From contig JAOVFP010000001.1 in assembly GCA_025738555.1 (NCBI GenBank), positions 744,001 through 808,000 on the forward strand: DNA of 64,000 nucleotides, written 5' to 3'. Shown here piece by piece: positions 23,539 through 34,982 of the stretch; the stretch's first letter is position 1, and the number at the start of each line of letters is the position of its first letter. The notes beneath the pieces are model-generated. The model was not told the DNA's origin, made no database searches, and saw nothing but the letters and a program-made list of their open reading frames with translations. The position numbers and the translations under genes were made by a program. Origin of the DNA: Cyathus striatus. Taxonomy: Eukaryota; Basidiomycota; Agaricomycetes; Agaricales; Nidulariaceae.

Positions 23539-25883
23539 TCTACAGGAGGAGTTTGACTGTAATGATTGATATATAATTTCGATTAGTTGACTCATGTTGC
23601 TTTACATAATACCGTTCAAAGGTCCGTGTACCATCAACTTCCGAGCGTCAGTCCCCTTCCCCACTCGTACTATAGCCAATGAGCTCTCGAAAGCCTTCCA
23701 TTGTGGGTCCCATAGCTCGGTAAGAATCATATGATTGATAGGACTAATAGGAGAGGCGTATAAGAGGCGTATAAGAAGCGATATGATCGTAAGCAGTGAA
23801 TGTTCAACGGACTGAAAGAAGGATGATCAAGCTTGGAGACGGAAAACTGAGAGATTTACGGATACCAGAAAAATATGATAACCCCTCAACTCCTATCATC
23901 TAAATCCTTCCCCTAGTTTCGCATGCTTTCTTGTACTCGCTTGATATCCTTAGAGTCTTCATCGTATTCACCAGAGATCGTCGAGATCAGCTGTTGAACG
24001 GATGCGCTGTGAATCTGCTTCGTTCATCGTAATAGCGACAGTATCTTCTTCTCTGCACGACTGCGTTCGCGCTATGTGACACACATGATTCTCAGTGGCC
24101 ATCCGAACATTAAACAACAGCTTTACGTCGTTTAGTCCCGCCATATTATCTGACGCTGGCAACCAGCCCATACCCTGAGACGAACTCTCACCATCCATAG
24201 TGTCTCGAACTGTGCATACAGGTAAACGGCGTAGGCGTTGTTTGATCCTACAAAGGCGCTGCTGGTGGCGGAGAAGGTGGCAGTGCTAGGGTTAGTCTAC
24301 ACTGGCAGTTTTGAAATCCTTATATGGGGAGTGCCGAGAATGCCTCAGCGGTTCACTTTTGATCGACCATTTCGACAGCATAGATCTTGAAGCACCATCA
24401 GGAGGCACAGAACGACCACGAATAACGAGCATTATGTCACGGCGGGGTATTTGCTGTCATGTAATGATCGAAAATGAACAGTAGTGGGTACTGTCATGCA
24501 GAAAAAGAATTACGCATGTCACATGGAATTGAACAGTTTGTTGATTGATATCGAACAAAGCACAGTTTGGAAGTAAGTCTGTAGATCATTAGATATTAAG
24601 AAATTCTATTTAAACATTGAAATATTCAACATGTAATAATAATATATTAAGTAAAATGCAGCTGCAGTATGAGTGCATATTCATTTTTTTTTTGTGCTGC
24701 ACAACTGTGAAAAGAAAATGTCGACCAGAACTGTGAGCCATTGTAAAAAATTACATAACTGACTTGTCTCACCTGAGAAGTTCATGGTTCTGGTTTTCTT
24801 TGAAGTCTTTCAAGTCATGAGATATTTCTCTCTGTTCCTCTGTAGATATTGAACTAGTTCAATTTTTCATATTCTTTGTGACTACTTATTCTGCATGACA
24901 GATCACACTACTGTTCAACACTCAATCATTACATGACAGCTAATACCCCGCCATGTGTTGAACGTGGTATTAATCTCCGAGAGATGTGGTGTTCTCTTCC
25001 TGCGATGAGGGGTCTGTATCAGTGGTCTGAGTGGGTGATTTCGATTCGTAAAGATCCTCTAGAGTCTAGAGTTTTTGTTCACGAGGATGCCTCTGTAAGG
25101 GTTAAGGTGCGCTTGCACCTCAACAAAGAAATTTGAAATGCGGTCGGTGAACGTCCGTTCGACCTGGGTTGTTTTAAGGTGTCCAAAAAAATGGGGGAAT
25201 TTTCACTGAATTGCGAGAAGGTAGATACAGTAATTTATAGAAAAAGAAACATTCCCACTACCTTTTAAGGTAGTTGGGTTATAGGGACGTCTGATTTCCC
25301 TATAAGGCGATTTACAGGTTCGTGAACAGGATCTCAACCTGATTGGCTGGAGCCCGTGACAATCCTGTGACCGCTGTCGAATTCAGTCATCTCAGATCCT
25401 CTCTATTACACATAGTGGTACATGGTACTATGGCCAAAAAACACCACTTACATTCAATACCATGTGCATCTCAACCATGTTCTAATACACGACCTCAAAG
25501 CCTGATAAAAACCTGAGATTTCCTGTGGTCGAAATACCGAGTACTGAATGCTCGATAAGTACACACTTGTAAGAATCGACGATGATTTGTCAGTGGGGGA
25601 GTCGGGATGATGACGTGATGTGTGATGGATGAGAACACAGTGAATGAGGGATGATGTCGATAGTATGGGGAGGGGAGAGGGGGGTTACATTGACAGCAGA
25701 ACAGGCGAATGGCCACACACTGAACCACTGGTACCACCACATTATCGTATCTCCACTGTGCCTACGCCCATCTCCTTCTCCCCAGCATCATGAGTACGTG
25801 ATATCGAACTATTCTTGTTATAAATGAACTTATATATGCTCGTAAGACATAGTTGCTATAACTCGAGAGGTGCAGTTCCTTTT
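23539..25883. other. Gene-poor stretch
   Basis: No supported gene. A minus ORF at 24198-23968 has no recognised motif. Contains a short tandem repeat AGGCGTATAAG (twice, near 23755-23775) and the second copy of the dispersed repeat at 25104-25190. Confidence 0.35.
25104..25190 (+). repeat. Dispersed repeat, copy 2
   Basis: Block-by-block match to 20346-20420 (CACCTCAACAAAGAAAT, GTGAACGTCCGTTCGACCTG). This copy retains CpGs that are TG or CA in copy 1. Confidence 0.55.
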
Positions 25884-26235
25884 GTCGAAGAGGGGCACCA
25901 AGAAAATTCCGTGCACACTCAATTATGAGTGTGAGTTGAGTGTGCACGTTCAGGGTCTGAGCGTGAAGTATTGTATCTTGAGCGTGAAGAAATCCTACAT
26001 GAGCGTGAAGATAATATCTTATAAATTGACATAGTTCTGTACTGTACTGTATTAAAAATGTGCAAATATAACTATCCACGTTCACATTAATCATTGGTTT
26101 GAGTGTCCGTGAGCGTGAATAATGCATATGTATTTTACATTCACACCCACTCTGCAGTAAATATAGCCACTGTGAGCGTGAATATATATGTACTAATCTG
26201 TATTCACGCTCACGCTTGATTTAATTAAGTTTGAG

Positions 26236-26270
26236 CGTGAGCGTGATAGGTATTACCTATCACGCTCACG
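26236..26270. repeat. Perfect 17-bp hairpin inside the left arm
   Basis: CGTGAGCGTGATAGGTA, a single T, then its exact reverse complement. It is the best-preserved of several such hairpins in 25900-26510. Confidence 0.9.
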
Positions 26271-26541
26271 TAATACATCCTATTAAATTGAGCATGAATA
26301 TGCATACATATTGTATTCACGTTCACATTCACTTCGTGCTCATAGTCGGGGTGGTTTTGGTTTCCTGTTATTTGAGCATAAGCTTGCATATCGATATGAT
26401 ATTCACGCCACACTTAATTTAAACAAGGTTAAGTGTGAGCGTGGTATGTGTTTACCTTCACGCTCACGCATATTTACCATCACTTGTGCGTGAGTGTGAA
26501 CATAAACCAATTTATATTCAAAGTAGTTGATTTTAAGTAAG

Positions 26542-27193
26542 TGTCACGACTGTGCCCCTAGCCTGACTTGGTGGCGGAGTACAAGAGGGTGACTGCAGAG
26601 AAGCGAGGGGTGAGTATGAGACGAAAGCAGAGAATGAGAACTCAGGGGGTAGGACTTTGGCTTCAGCTTATGTGCTGTGCCCCTGGGATTCCTGGTCCTG
26701 TATTTCGGAGTAAGGGCAAGCCCTTTGGAGAAGACAAGAGACAAGGGGACGAGAGATGTAACTCAAGTCAGACTGAAGGGTGAGGACATAGTTCAATATG
26801 AAACTAAAGTCTAAGTACAAATTGAGTACTACTTAAATACTAGAGACTCGGAGTAAGTAAAGGCCACTGGCGAGAAGTACGGTCAGGGTAGGCATATGTA
26901 GAATGAAGACTATAACTAATTAAACATAATAAAACACATTGGAGAAGTGAGTGCGTATGGCAGTGTAAAGTAAAACAGATAGTGGTGCACTTAAGAATGA
27001 TAAGTGACTCACTACAAGATGTATACTACATTACTGAGGGGATAGCTCAGTAGAACGGAAGAAAGGAAACAAGAGTAATCTATGTACAGTAATCAATAAG
27101 TAATATTAATAGCGTAATCAAAGTCCGGAGTAAACAAAGGAAAAGGCAGAGTAAGGCATAGGAGTCTGGAGGTAGGTGGTATGGGATATGACA
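26542..27193 (-). repeat. LTR of element 1 (3' LTR in its sense)
   Basis: Begins TGTCACGACTG after GTAAG and ends GATATGACA. About 96-97% like the 42336-42998 copy by eye. Confidence 0.9.
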
Positions 27194-27196
27194 GTA

Positions 27197-27208
27197 TTCC
27201 CCCCTTAA
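27197..27208 (-). promoter_or_regulatory. Polypurine tract of element 1
   Basis: On minus, TTAAGGGGGGAA lies immediately upstream of the 3' LTR, the usual site for priming plus-strand DNA. It fixes the element's orientation as minus. Confidence 0.7.
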
Positions 27209-27288
27209 GGCCAAGCCCTCGAGGCCTGAGCACATGATCAAATAATAAGCTTCTTGAATTTGATCGGTGTTTTGACCTCAGGTTCAGA

Positions 27289-27296
27289 TATATAAA
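27289..27296 (+). promoter_or_regulatory. TATA box of the antisense gene
   Basis: TATATAAA about 76 bp before the ATG at 27372 on the plus strand, the same spacing as host genes in this window. Confidence 0.55.
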
Positions 27297-27371
27297 GGTC
27301 AGCTGTGGAGGAAGGAATCAAAAACATATTTACCCCACTACACCAACTCATTTACATGTGACTGCTTAATA

Positions 27372-29010
27372 ATGTCTTCCTCTGTATACTCAAATGAAGA
27401 CCCTACTCGCAAAGAGAAACTTTGGTTACTCCTACACAAACAAGCGGAGCTAGAGGCTCTTGAGAAGGAGTTGAGGGGTGAGAAGGTGGAGAAGCAGGGG
27501 GCCAAAAAGGAAGGGACAGAGGTTGAGGCGGAAAAGAGTCAGGGTGAAATGGAGAAGGATTCGATGGAGGTGGACAAAGGAGAGTTGGGGGCAATAAGAG
27601 CAAAAACATGTGAGTAGGCTGCGGTCAAGGCCAGAGTTGCGCAGACCATGGTGAGGCTAACTGGTTGCCCAGTGGAGGAAACGACAAAGGGGGAGGTTAG
27701 ACCGGCCACGCACCCGGAGTACGAGATGACAGTAGCAAGGTTGGGAATAATGTCATTTAGTCCACAGTGGGTGGAAAGGTCCTTACATTACCACAGGGAG
27801 GCCAATAGTTTGACGATGCTGGTGGACAAGTCGATGCTGGTGGACAAGTCGATGCTGGTGGAGAAGGTAGTGGAGCAAGCAGTGGCCAAGGTAGGACCAA
27901 CGAGGGTAGGAGTTCCAACTCCTACAGTTGAGCCGAAGGTAACAACTACTCCACAGGTAGGTACCTACATGAGGGTGGAGCAGATTGCTGACCGTGAATG
28001 CACTGTTCAGCAGCTGGAGGCTGAGGGCTACATCATAACTCTGGAGGAAGAGTTAGGGAAGAGTGTCCAGTGGGTGGAGAACGAGGGTGGCTCCAAGAGG
28101 AAGTGCACTGACATGAATCTGGAGGACACGACAGAGGCGACGCCAAAACTGCCGAGGAAGAAAATGACGACCCGGACTTCCCAGTGTAAAGGGGTGAAGA
28201 GCAAGGCTCTGATCGATGACGAGGCAGTGGAAGACAATGCTAGCAGCAAGGCTAGCCAGTCTGGTGACAAGTCCGACATTGAGGTGGAAGAAGTGAGGGC
28301 ATTGGCGGAGGAAAAGGGTAAGGGTGTGGAGAAGACCAAGATGGCTGTGGAGAAGAAGGAGAAAGAGGCCTATGTGTTACCCAAGGTCCCCTGCAACGTA
28401 TGCAGTAAGTTCAGCAGGGAGTGCTTGTTGGATCTCGAGTAAGTTATTCATCTCTTTTTTGGAGTTGTTCTGACTTGCTCCTAGGGGAAAGAAGATGAAC
28501 CACAAGGCATGCGAGGCGTGTTGGACAAAGAAGGGGAGATGTGTCAACAAGGGAATAATGTGGGGGACTGTAGTCCCGGGAAACGCAGAGGAGTAGAGAA
28601 TTGGTCTGGAGAAGATGAAGACCGGTAGTGTGGGGCAGGAGAAACTGGTGGAGGAGTTGCAGATGCAACTGGCGGTGGCAAGGTCAAAGTTAGAGGTCGC
28701 AGAGAAACAATTGGATGAATGGTGGACCAAGGTCAAGATGTTCGATGCCGAGTGCAAGATTCTGAGGGACCAACTGTTCCTAGTGGAGAATGAGCATGAC
28801 AAGCTGGCGATGCAGCTCAACTCCGGGAGCCCCTTATTGGACATGCTGATGGAGGCCTTGGGGAGGAACATCAGCATGCACACAGAGTTGATGGGCATGT
28901 TGAACAGGTTGATGACAACCATGCAGGCAGCAGAGGAGGGTACTCCAGTGGAGACTGATGAGTCTGGGAGTAATGAAGAGGAGGAACAAGAGGAGGAAGA
29001 CGAAGAGTAG
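27372..29010 (+). pseudogene. Antisense accessory gene in element 1: coiled-coil protein with a spliced six-cysteine motif
   Basis: Encoded opposite to gag-pol, between chromodomain and 3' LTR. Exons 27372-28438 and 28485-29010 join in phase across a GT-AG intron of 46 bp. The N-terminal part is charged and helical (KQAELEALEKELRGEK). A tandem MLVDKS repeat (three units, 18 bp each) sits near 27817-27867, then a Lys/Glu-rich segment. Splicing creates C-x2-C-x6-C (CNVCSKFSREC), 13 residues, then C-x2-C-x6-C (CEACWTKKGRC), the spacing of a Zn2Cys6-type cluster. A long coiled coil (QEKLVEELQMQLAVARSKLE) and an acidic tail follow. Two in-frame TAG codons (27615-27617, 28594-28596) interrupt it; both could arise from CAG by C-to-T change. 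Function unknown; a nucleic-acid-binding regulator is inference. Confidence 0.6.
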
Positions 29011-29337
29011 TGTACAGTAGGCAGGGAAAAAATTGTATATACTTGTTTTTGTTGACTTTAATGATTTTTTGGCACAAGGAGAATGAAAAGTAAGAGTAAA
29101 CAGTAAGACGGAGTAAAAAGAAACACCTTAGAAGAAAACCAATACAACCCTGTACTTCCACTCTCAGCCCACCTCATTAAGTATGCAAAGTGATGAATCA
29201 GCTATGCTTATTAAGTGTAGTGGTCATCATGCAAGTGGTGTCTGGAGAAGCGTCAATCTTCAACCTTTGGTCAAGAAGACGGATACAGATATACAATAAA
29301 CTATAGTGGAGAAACGAAAAATGTAAGTGGAGAAAGT

Positions 29338-30995
29338 CTATGTAACAAGAGTAGAAGGATTAGGCTTATCAGGATAATGAGCGTGAAATTCCTCTATGAT
29401 CTCTGTAGCATGTTCTACTTCAGTGGCAGCCAACCAAGTGAGTTCTTTGTCAGTTCCTTCATAACCAGTCCATCGGACTAAGTAGCAAAGAGGGCATTTC
29501 TTGAACCGACAATCCAGCTTGGAGTTGCAGATTTCACTGATCTTGAACTCGATATCTCCATTGATTTCCACTGGGGGAGGTGGAGCTATCTCTTGACCAG
29601 GGATGGTGTTTTCAACTGCAGGCTCGAGCATAGAGACATAGAATACAGGGTGTACAGCTCAGAAATTGGAAGGGAGTCTAAGGGTGTGGGAGTGGGTACC
29701 AGTTTCGGCAATGATCTCGAAAGGACTGTAATACTTTTCAGCCAATTTCTTGGAAGGGCGAGTGGTGTTAAAGAACTTAGCACGAATGAAGGCTTTGGTT
29801 CCAACTTTGAACTCTGGGGCAGGCAAACAACGGTTGTCTGCTCTGACCTGATAGCACTTCTGAGCAAGTGCTATTTCAGCCTTGAGGTTTTCATGAAGTT
29901 CCTGAAGATCCATGGCATAGTCCCTAGCATGAACAGAGGTAATGTCATGTTCGGGATAAACTGTAATCTGTGGATGATAACCCTTATTGGCAAAGAAAGG
30001 AGTAGTATTAGTGGTCGAGCTTGGTGTATTGTTATATGCAAACTCAGTGATGGGGAGGAGATCAGCGCAGTTGTCCTGCTGGTAATTGCAGTAAATGCAG
30101 AGGTACTGTTCTAAGACTTGGTTAATGCATTCAGTTTGTCTGTCACCTTCTGGATGATATCTGGAGGTAAAGTGTAGGTTGATGTCGAGAACCTTACCAA
30201 GAGACCGGAAGAAATGGGAGACAAACTCTGAACCACGATCAGAGGTAATGTGGCTGGGAACACCATGCTTAGAGAATATGTGCATGACAAAGAGCTTTGC
30301 GAGCTGGGTGGAGGTGATGGTGTTATGGCAAGGGATGAAGATAGCTTGCTTGCTAAGGCAGTCAACAATAACTAGAATTGAATTGTACTTATCAGATCCA
30401 GAGATGGGAAGTGTTTCAATGAAGTCCATAGATATAGAGTTCCATGGGTGCTCCAGAATAGGGAGTTGCTTCAAGGTACTGTAGGGATGGTGACACTGTG
30501 GTTTAGACTGTAAGCAGATGGTGCAAGATTTACAATAGTCCTTGACATAAGTACGGAGTCCAGGCCAAGTATATTCCCATCAAATATTATCCAAAGTCTT
30601 GTTCTGACCAGGATGTCTGGTGAGTAAATGATCATGTTTGTACTGGACAACACAAAGGTGGAGAGAATTGTCATCTGGGACATAGATCCAGTTGTTGAGG
30701 TGGAGTAAGCCATCTGAACTGACAGACCAACAATTAGTGGGATTGCGAAGGTGTATAGAAGCGACAGTGTCTAGGGGTTGGGCAGTGAGGATGTCGTGGT
30801 GAAGTTGCTCAACATCCATGATGATGCTGGCATGGAGAACAGGATGAAGGAGTGTGGTGGCACAGATAGAGGCAATGAGCTGTTCTTGGGTAAAAACAGG
30901 GCAAAAATTGTGCGGATTGACTTTGGCATAGTCGTTATTCCCCCCTTTAGGGTAGACATCCCATTGTCTAGTTAAAGTGTCAGGTTTCACACCAA
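29338..30995 (-). pseudogene. Element 1 pol, 3' part: integrase and chromodomain
   Basis: Continues the pol frame cut at 37040/31000. In order: integrase zinc-binding region (HLLTRHPGQNKT, CKSCTIC), DDE core (SMDFIETLP, TSDRGSEF, RQTECINQ), and a C-terminal chromodomain-like segment (KCPLCYLVRWTGYEG). Stops interrupt it, for example between DNI and WEY near 30580 and between PSNF and AVHP near 29660. The chromodomain would have steered insertion to modified chromatin. Confidence 0.85.
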
Positions 30996-31000
30996 GTTTC

Positions 31001-31373
31001 TGTTAGCGACAGACGAGCAAAATACTCGAAGCCGAACTTAAACACTCGAACGTGAGAGAAGAGTGAGTCTTATTGCTAATCTGGAATAAACTAGCACAAG
31101 AATAACGAACTACTGACTAGAAAGACCGTATTTATAGAAAAGAACCATGAAGTAATCGCATGTACATTAACCTACACTACAACGCATGTTACTGTGCTTC
31201 TACATTAAGAACTCATGTATTACATATGGCCGAACTGTGCAACTGTGCCCACAGTGATGATGAGTAACGTATGTTGATACGCATGGTGTCCGCATTGTAG
31301 GTCATGTGACTATCACATGACATAGATAAGATATGATTAGATAAGAGATTAGATAAGTGACGAAATCCTAACA
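31001..31373 (-). repeat. LTR of element 2 (3' LTR in its sense)
   Basis: TGTTAGCGACAG to AAATCCTAACA. Identical by eye to 36663-37035. A related, decayed and inverted LTR piece is at 51482-51700. Confidence 0.95.
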
Positions 31374-31376
31374 TTA

Positions 31377-31386
31377 CCCCCCCTTT
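31377..31386 (-). promoter_or_regulatory. Polypurine tract of element 2
   Basis: On minus, AAAGGGGGGG a few bases before the 3' LTR. Confidence 0.75.
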
Positions 31387-31589
31387 AAGAGTCGTGTCCT
31401 CACGACATTTCAATTGATTCTTCCGTTCGTGGGGGTCGTTCTTGGATTCGAAGGATGATACAAGGAATGTAATGACCGAGTATAAAAACGGCCATGCAAA
31501 GAATGAAAATAACGATGACGTAAATCAAAAGAGTGATGTTGTTGGAGAGCATATTGAATAATTATTTCTTCGAATGATTCTCGTTGTAT

Positions 31590-34500
31590 TTATACATTAG
31601 GGCATTCCGGATTTTCCCAATGAAATTTATTTAAGAGACTTTTAGATCCGGTTAATGACGTGATCGGTTCCCATGTACAATGATCGTAGGAATAGCCTTT
31701 CCATTTAATTTTATAAAGAACCTTTTTCCGATTTATTTTCCATGCAAGTATCGCTTCTACTTCATATTGTTCCTGGTCATCTATCACAACAGCAGGTGGT
31801 GGTTTCGGTTTCTGTTGTGATTTGTATTGTGCAGGAATATGTTTCGTAAGTAGTTGTGTGTTATACACAGGATGTTTTCGGTTCCAAGTTTTCGGTAATT
31901 GAATTTCATAAGAGGCTAACCCAACCTTCTTTATTACTTTAAAGGGTCCGTATCGTTTGTCATCTAACTTTGCAACCGGCCTATCAGATTTAATATTAAT
32001 CCCTTCTACGTAAACTAGATCTCCAGGTTTGTATTCGGGTGATTCCTTTCTATTTCTATCATATCCTCGTTTCATCGCTTCATTGGATAATGTAAGTGCC
32101 GCTTTAGCATTTTCCCTAGCTTTGGTGATAGTAGAAATAAATTCATCTACTCCGATAGTTCGTGATGTTCCATTTGGTCTAATTCCTCCATAGGGATGAT
32201 GTCCGTACATTAAATAGAAAGGGGTGTATCCTGTTGCTCTATGTACTGTATCGTTATAATTGAATTCGGTGACAGCTATCCTATCTGCCCAATCATCTTG
32301 GTCGTAGTTTACGTAAATCCTGAGGTATTGTTCTATCTCTTGGTTTACTCTTTCTACTTGTCCATTAGTTTGTGGTCTATATGCGGTTGACAGGTTCATT
32401 TTAACTCCTAATCGTTTTGTGAATTCTTTAGTAAAATGAGATGCGAACTGCGATCCTCGATCACTGATGATACGTTTTGGCATTCCGAAGTTTTTAAATA
32501 CTTTTTCTAAGTATAGTTCAGCAACTCCTGGACTATCGATTTCTTTATTACATGGAATAAAGGCTGCCATTTTCGTGAATCGGTCAACGACTACCATTAA
32601 AAAATCGAATCCTTGTGAATAAGGAAGTGGTCCTACAAAATCGATCGATATAGTATGCCAAGGTCCTTCTGGAATACTATTAGGATTTAATAGACCTATT
32701 GGTTTTGATCGATGTATGTTTGTCCTTTGACATGCTTCACATCCTGAGACATATCTTTTTATGTCTGTCATTATTCTGGGCCACCAATAATCTCTAGTGA
32801 TCAATTCCATTGTTTTGTATTCACCATGATGTCCAGATATAGCCGAGTCATGACAAAGTTTAATTATACGTTCTCTTAGTTTAGCATTTTTAGGAATATA
32901 AATTCGATTTTTCCATGTTATTATGCCTTCAGATGATTCGTCCCAGTCCTTTGACTTAAGATTAAGCATTTTTATTACTTCTTTGTCTCTATTCTTTCTG
33001 GATTTTCGAATTTGTTCTATTATATCTTCGTCTTCACCGTGAACTTCATATGTTTGTCTGAAGTGTTCCGGTTTAAGAAGTATAATATCTTCATTATCGT
33101 GTTCGCCTTGTTCGTGTCCAGCTCGTCTAGATAGTAAATCAGCTTTAGTCATTTGACTTCCTGGTTTATGATGTAACGTGTAATGGAATTCCGATAATTC
33201 TGTAGACCATCTTGCTTGTCGTCGATTTAATTTTTGTGGTTTTCTAAAATATTGGAGATTTTTATGATCTGTCCAAATCTCGAATATTTGTCTAGCTCCT
33301 AAAAGATATTGTCTCCACGTATCTAATGCTCTCATGATCGCTAGCATTTCTTTATCGTAGATTTCATAGTTTCTTTCGGTTGGACTTAAAGCGTGTGATA
33401 AAAATGCTATTGGTCTCCATTTTCCGTCAATTTGTTCCTGAGATAAAATAGCTCCATTGGCAAAGTCTGACGAATCGGCTTCTACTCGATATTTTCCTTC
33501 ATCATTCGGCATCGCTAATATTGGTGCCGATATGATTTGATCTTTTAATTCGGAAAATGCCAGTGCTTGACTTAGTTCCCATTTCCATTCATTCTTTCCC
33601 GTTAATTCATGAAGAGGTTTTGCTATTTTCGCAAATCCTTGAATGAATCTTCGATAGAAATTTATGAATCCAAGGAATTGTTGAAGTTCACGTTTATTAT
33701 TGGGTACCGGCCAGTCAACTACTGCTTTTACTTTTTCAGAATCCATTCTTACAGAATTCTTTGAAATAATGAGTCCTAAATATTCGACTTCAGCTTTTTC
33801 GAAGAAACATTTTTCCGGTTTAAGATAAAGTTCATGTTGTTCTAATTTCCTAAGAACTCTTTTAACCATTTTTCGATGTTCTTCTAAAGTTTCCGTGAAT
33901 ATTAAAATGTCGTCCATATAAACGATTACTGTTCCTTCGTTAATTTCTGTTCTAAAGATGTCGTTCATCATAGTTTGAAATGTCGCCGGGGAATTTGTAA
34001 GTCCAAAGAACATGACCAATGGTTCGAATAATCCTCTGTTAGTTCTGAATGCAGCATACTGTTCGTCTCCTTCTTTGATTCGAACATTATTGTATCCCCA
34101 TCTAATATCTAACTTGGTAAAATATCGTGCCTTTTTCAATTTATCTACTAATTCTTGAATTAACGGTAATGGGTATCTATTTTTAACCGTCATTTCATTT
34201 AATTTTCGATAATCTTGAATTGGTCTTAGCGATCCATCCTTCTTTTTAATAAAAAAGAATGGTGATGCCCAGGGTGATTTCGAAGGTCTGATACGTCCTG
34301 AATTTAGATTTTCATCGAGAAATTCATCTAATTGTTTCTGTTCATCTAAATTTAATGGATAGATTTTACAGTCAAATGATGTAGCTCCTGGGAGTAATTC
34401 GATGGCATGGTCCCATGGTCGTCGAGGAGGTAATTTGTCGAATGATTCTTTCGTGAATACTCTTTCAAATTCATGGTAATACATTGGAACCGTTTCCTTC

Positions 34501-34982
34501 CAATGCTTCTTTGGTTTTTGCTGATTTTGTGCTTCAGCAATCTTCGAAGCTGTAGTTTGGAATGCTCTTAATTCAATTTGTTCGAATATATTCACTGCTA
34601 TAATATGATCATCGGATTCAAGATTTATCTGTTCATCTAGATCAGATTCATCTTCTTCAGGGTCCATCGTGTTTATTAAAGGAGTACATTCTATCGGGCA
34701 TCGTGTAAATTTGATTGTTCCTTCTTTCCAATCTATTTCTGGATTGTGGGTTCGAAGCCAGTCATGTCCGATAAACATAGATGCTTTTCCTAGATTAATG
34801 ACAGCTAATTGTAATATTTCTACATGTCGTCCATGTCTTACTCTTAGTTCGACATAATCGGTAATAGATCCATCACTATTAAGAGTTCCGTCTGCATTAT
34901 AAACCGGGCGTATTCGGTGTCTGTTGGTTTCCAGGGTTATTCTGAGGACGTCCGGGAGTCTGGTTCTGATTTTGAGGTCGTC
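31590..34982 (-). CDS. Element 2 pol: reverse transcriptase, RNase H, integrase, chromodomain
   Basis: The frame opens after a TAG at 34983-34985 and overlaps the end of gag in the +1 frame; first Met in frame at 34778. Residues counted from that Met: RT with YMDD at about 287-290, RNase H (RVEADSSD, YDKEMLA, IWTDHKNL) about 430-550, integrase zinc finger (CHDSAISGHHGEY, CEACQ) about 642-683, DDE residues in SIDFVGP, ISDRGSQF and GQVERVNQE, and a chromodomain (EYEV-like QYEVEAILAWK, YKIKWKGYSYDHCTWEP) near 995-1050. All catalytic motifs in these domains are present. Upstream, only the post-active-site part of a protease (VYNADGTLNSDGSITDYVEL) is present and no D-S/T-G motif occurs. Translation presumably needs a +1 frameshift or another route past the gag stop. 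Confidence 0.93.
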   Translation of the reverse strand, partial: DDLKIRTRLPDVLRITLETNRHRIRPVYNADGTLNSDGSITDYVELRVRHGRHVEILQLAVINLGKASMFIGHDWLRTHNPEIDWKEGTIKFTRCPIECTPLINTMDPEEDESDLDEQINLESDDHIIAVNIFEQIELRAFQTTASKIAEAQNQQKPKKHWKETVPMYYHEFERVFTKESFDKLPPRRPWDHAIELLPGATSFDCKIYPLNLDEQKQLDEFLDENLNSGRIRPSKSPWASPFFFIKKKDGSLRPIQDYRKLNEMTVKNRYPLPLIQELVDKLKKARYFTKLDIRWGYNNVRIKEGDEQYAAFRTNRGLFEPLVMFFGLTNSPATFQTMMNDIFRTEINEGTVIVYMDDILIFTETLEEHRKMVKRVLRKLEQHELYLKPEKCFFEKAEVEYLGLIISKNSVRMDSEKVKAVVDWPVPNNKRELQQFLGFINFYRRFIQGFAKIAKPLHELTGKNEWKWELSQALAFSELKDQIISAPILAMPNDEGKYRVEADSSDFANGAILSQEQIDGKWRPIAFLSHALSPTERNYEIYDKEMLAIMRALDTWRQYLLGARQIFEIWTDHKNLQYFRKPQKLNRRQARWSTELSEFHYTLHHKPGSQMTKADLLSRRAGHEQGEHDNEDIILLKPEHFRQTYEVHGEDEDIIEQIRKSRKNRDKEVIKMLNLKSKDWDESSEGIITWKNRIYIPKNAKLRERIIKLCHDSAISGHHGEYKTMELITRDYWWPRIMTDIKRYVSGCEACQRTNIHRSKPIGLLNPNSIPEGPWHTISIDFVGPLPYSQGFDFLMVVVDRFTKMAAFIPCNKEIDSPGVAELYLEKVFKNFGMPKRIISDRGSQFASHFTKEFTKRLGVKMNLSTAYRPQTNGQVERVNQEIEQYLRIYVNYDQDDWADRIAVTEFNYNDTVHRATGYTPFYLMYGHHPYGGIRPNGTSRTIGVDEFISTITKARENAKAALTLSNEAMKRGYDRNRKESPEYKPGDLVYVEGINIKSDRPVAKLDDKRYGPFKVIKKVGLASYEIQLPKTWNRKHPVYNTQLLTKHIPAQYKSQQKPKPPPAVVIDDQEQYEVEAILAWKINRKKVLYKIKWKGYSYDHCTWEPITSLTGSKSLLNKFHWENPECPNV

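Noticed and set aside
25900..26530. CRISPR array, suggested by regularly spaced GAGCGTGA repeats
   Set aside because: Repeat spacing and orientation vary, units are inverted pairs, and the setting is eukaryotic.
28377..28922. 181-codon minus ORF inside the antisense gene
   Set aside because: Opposite-strand shadow of a purine-rich coding sequence; the plus-strand reading has the intron, TATA box and cysteine spacing.
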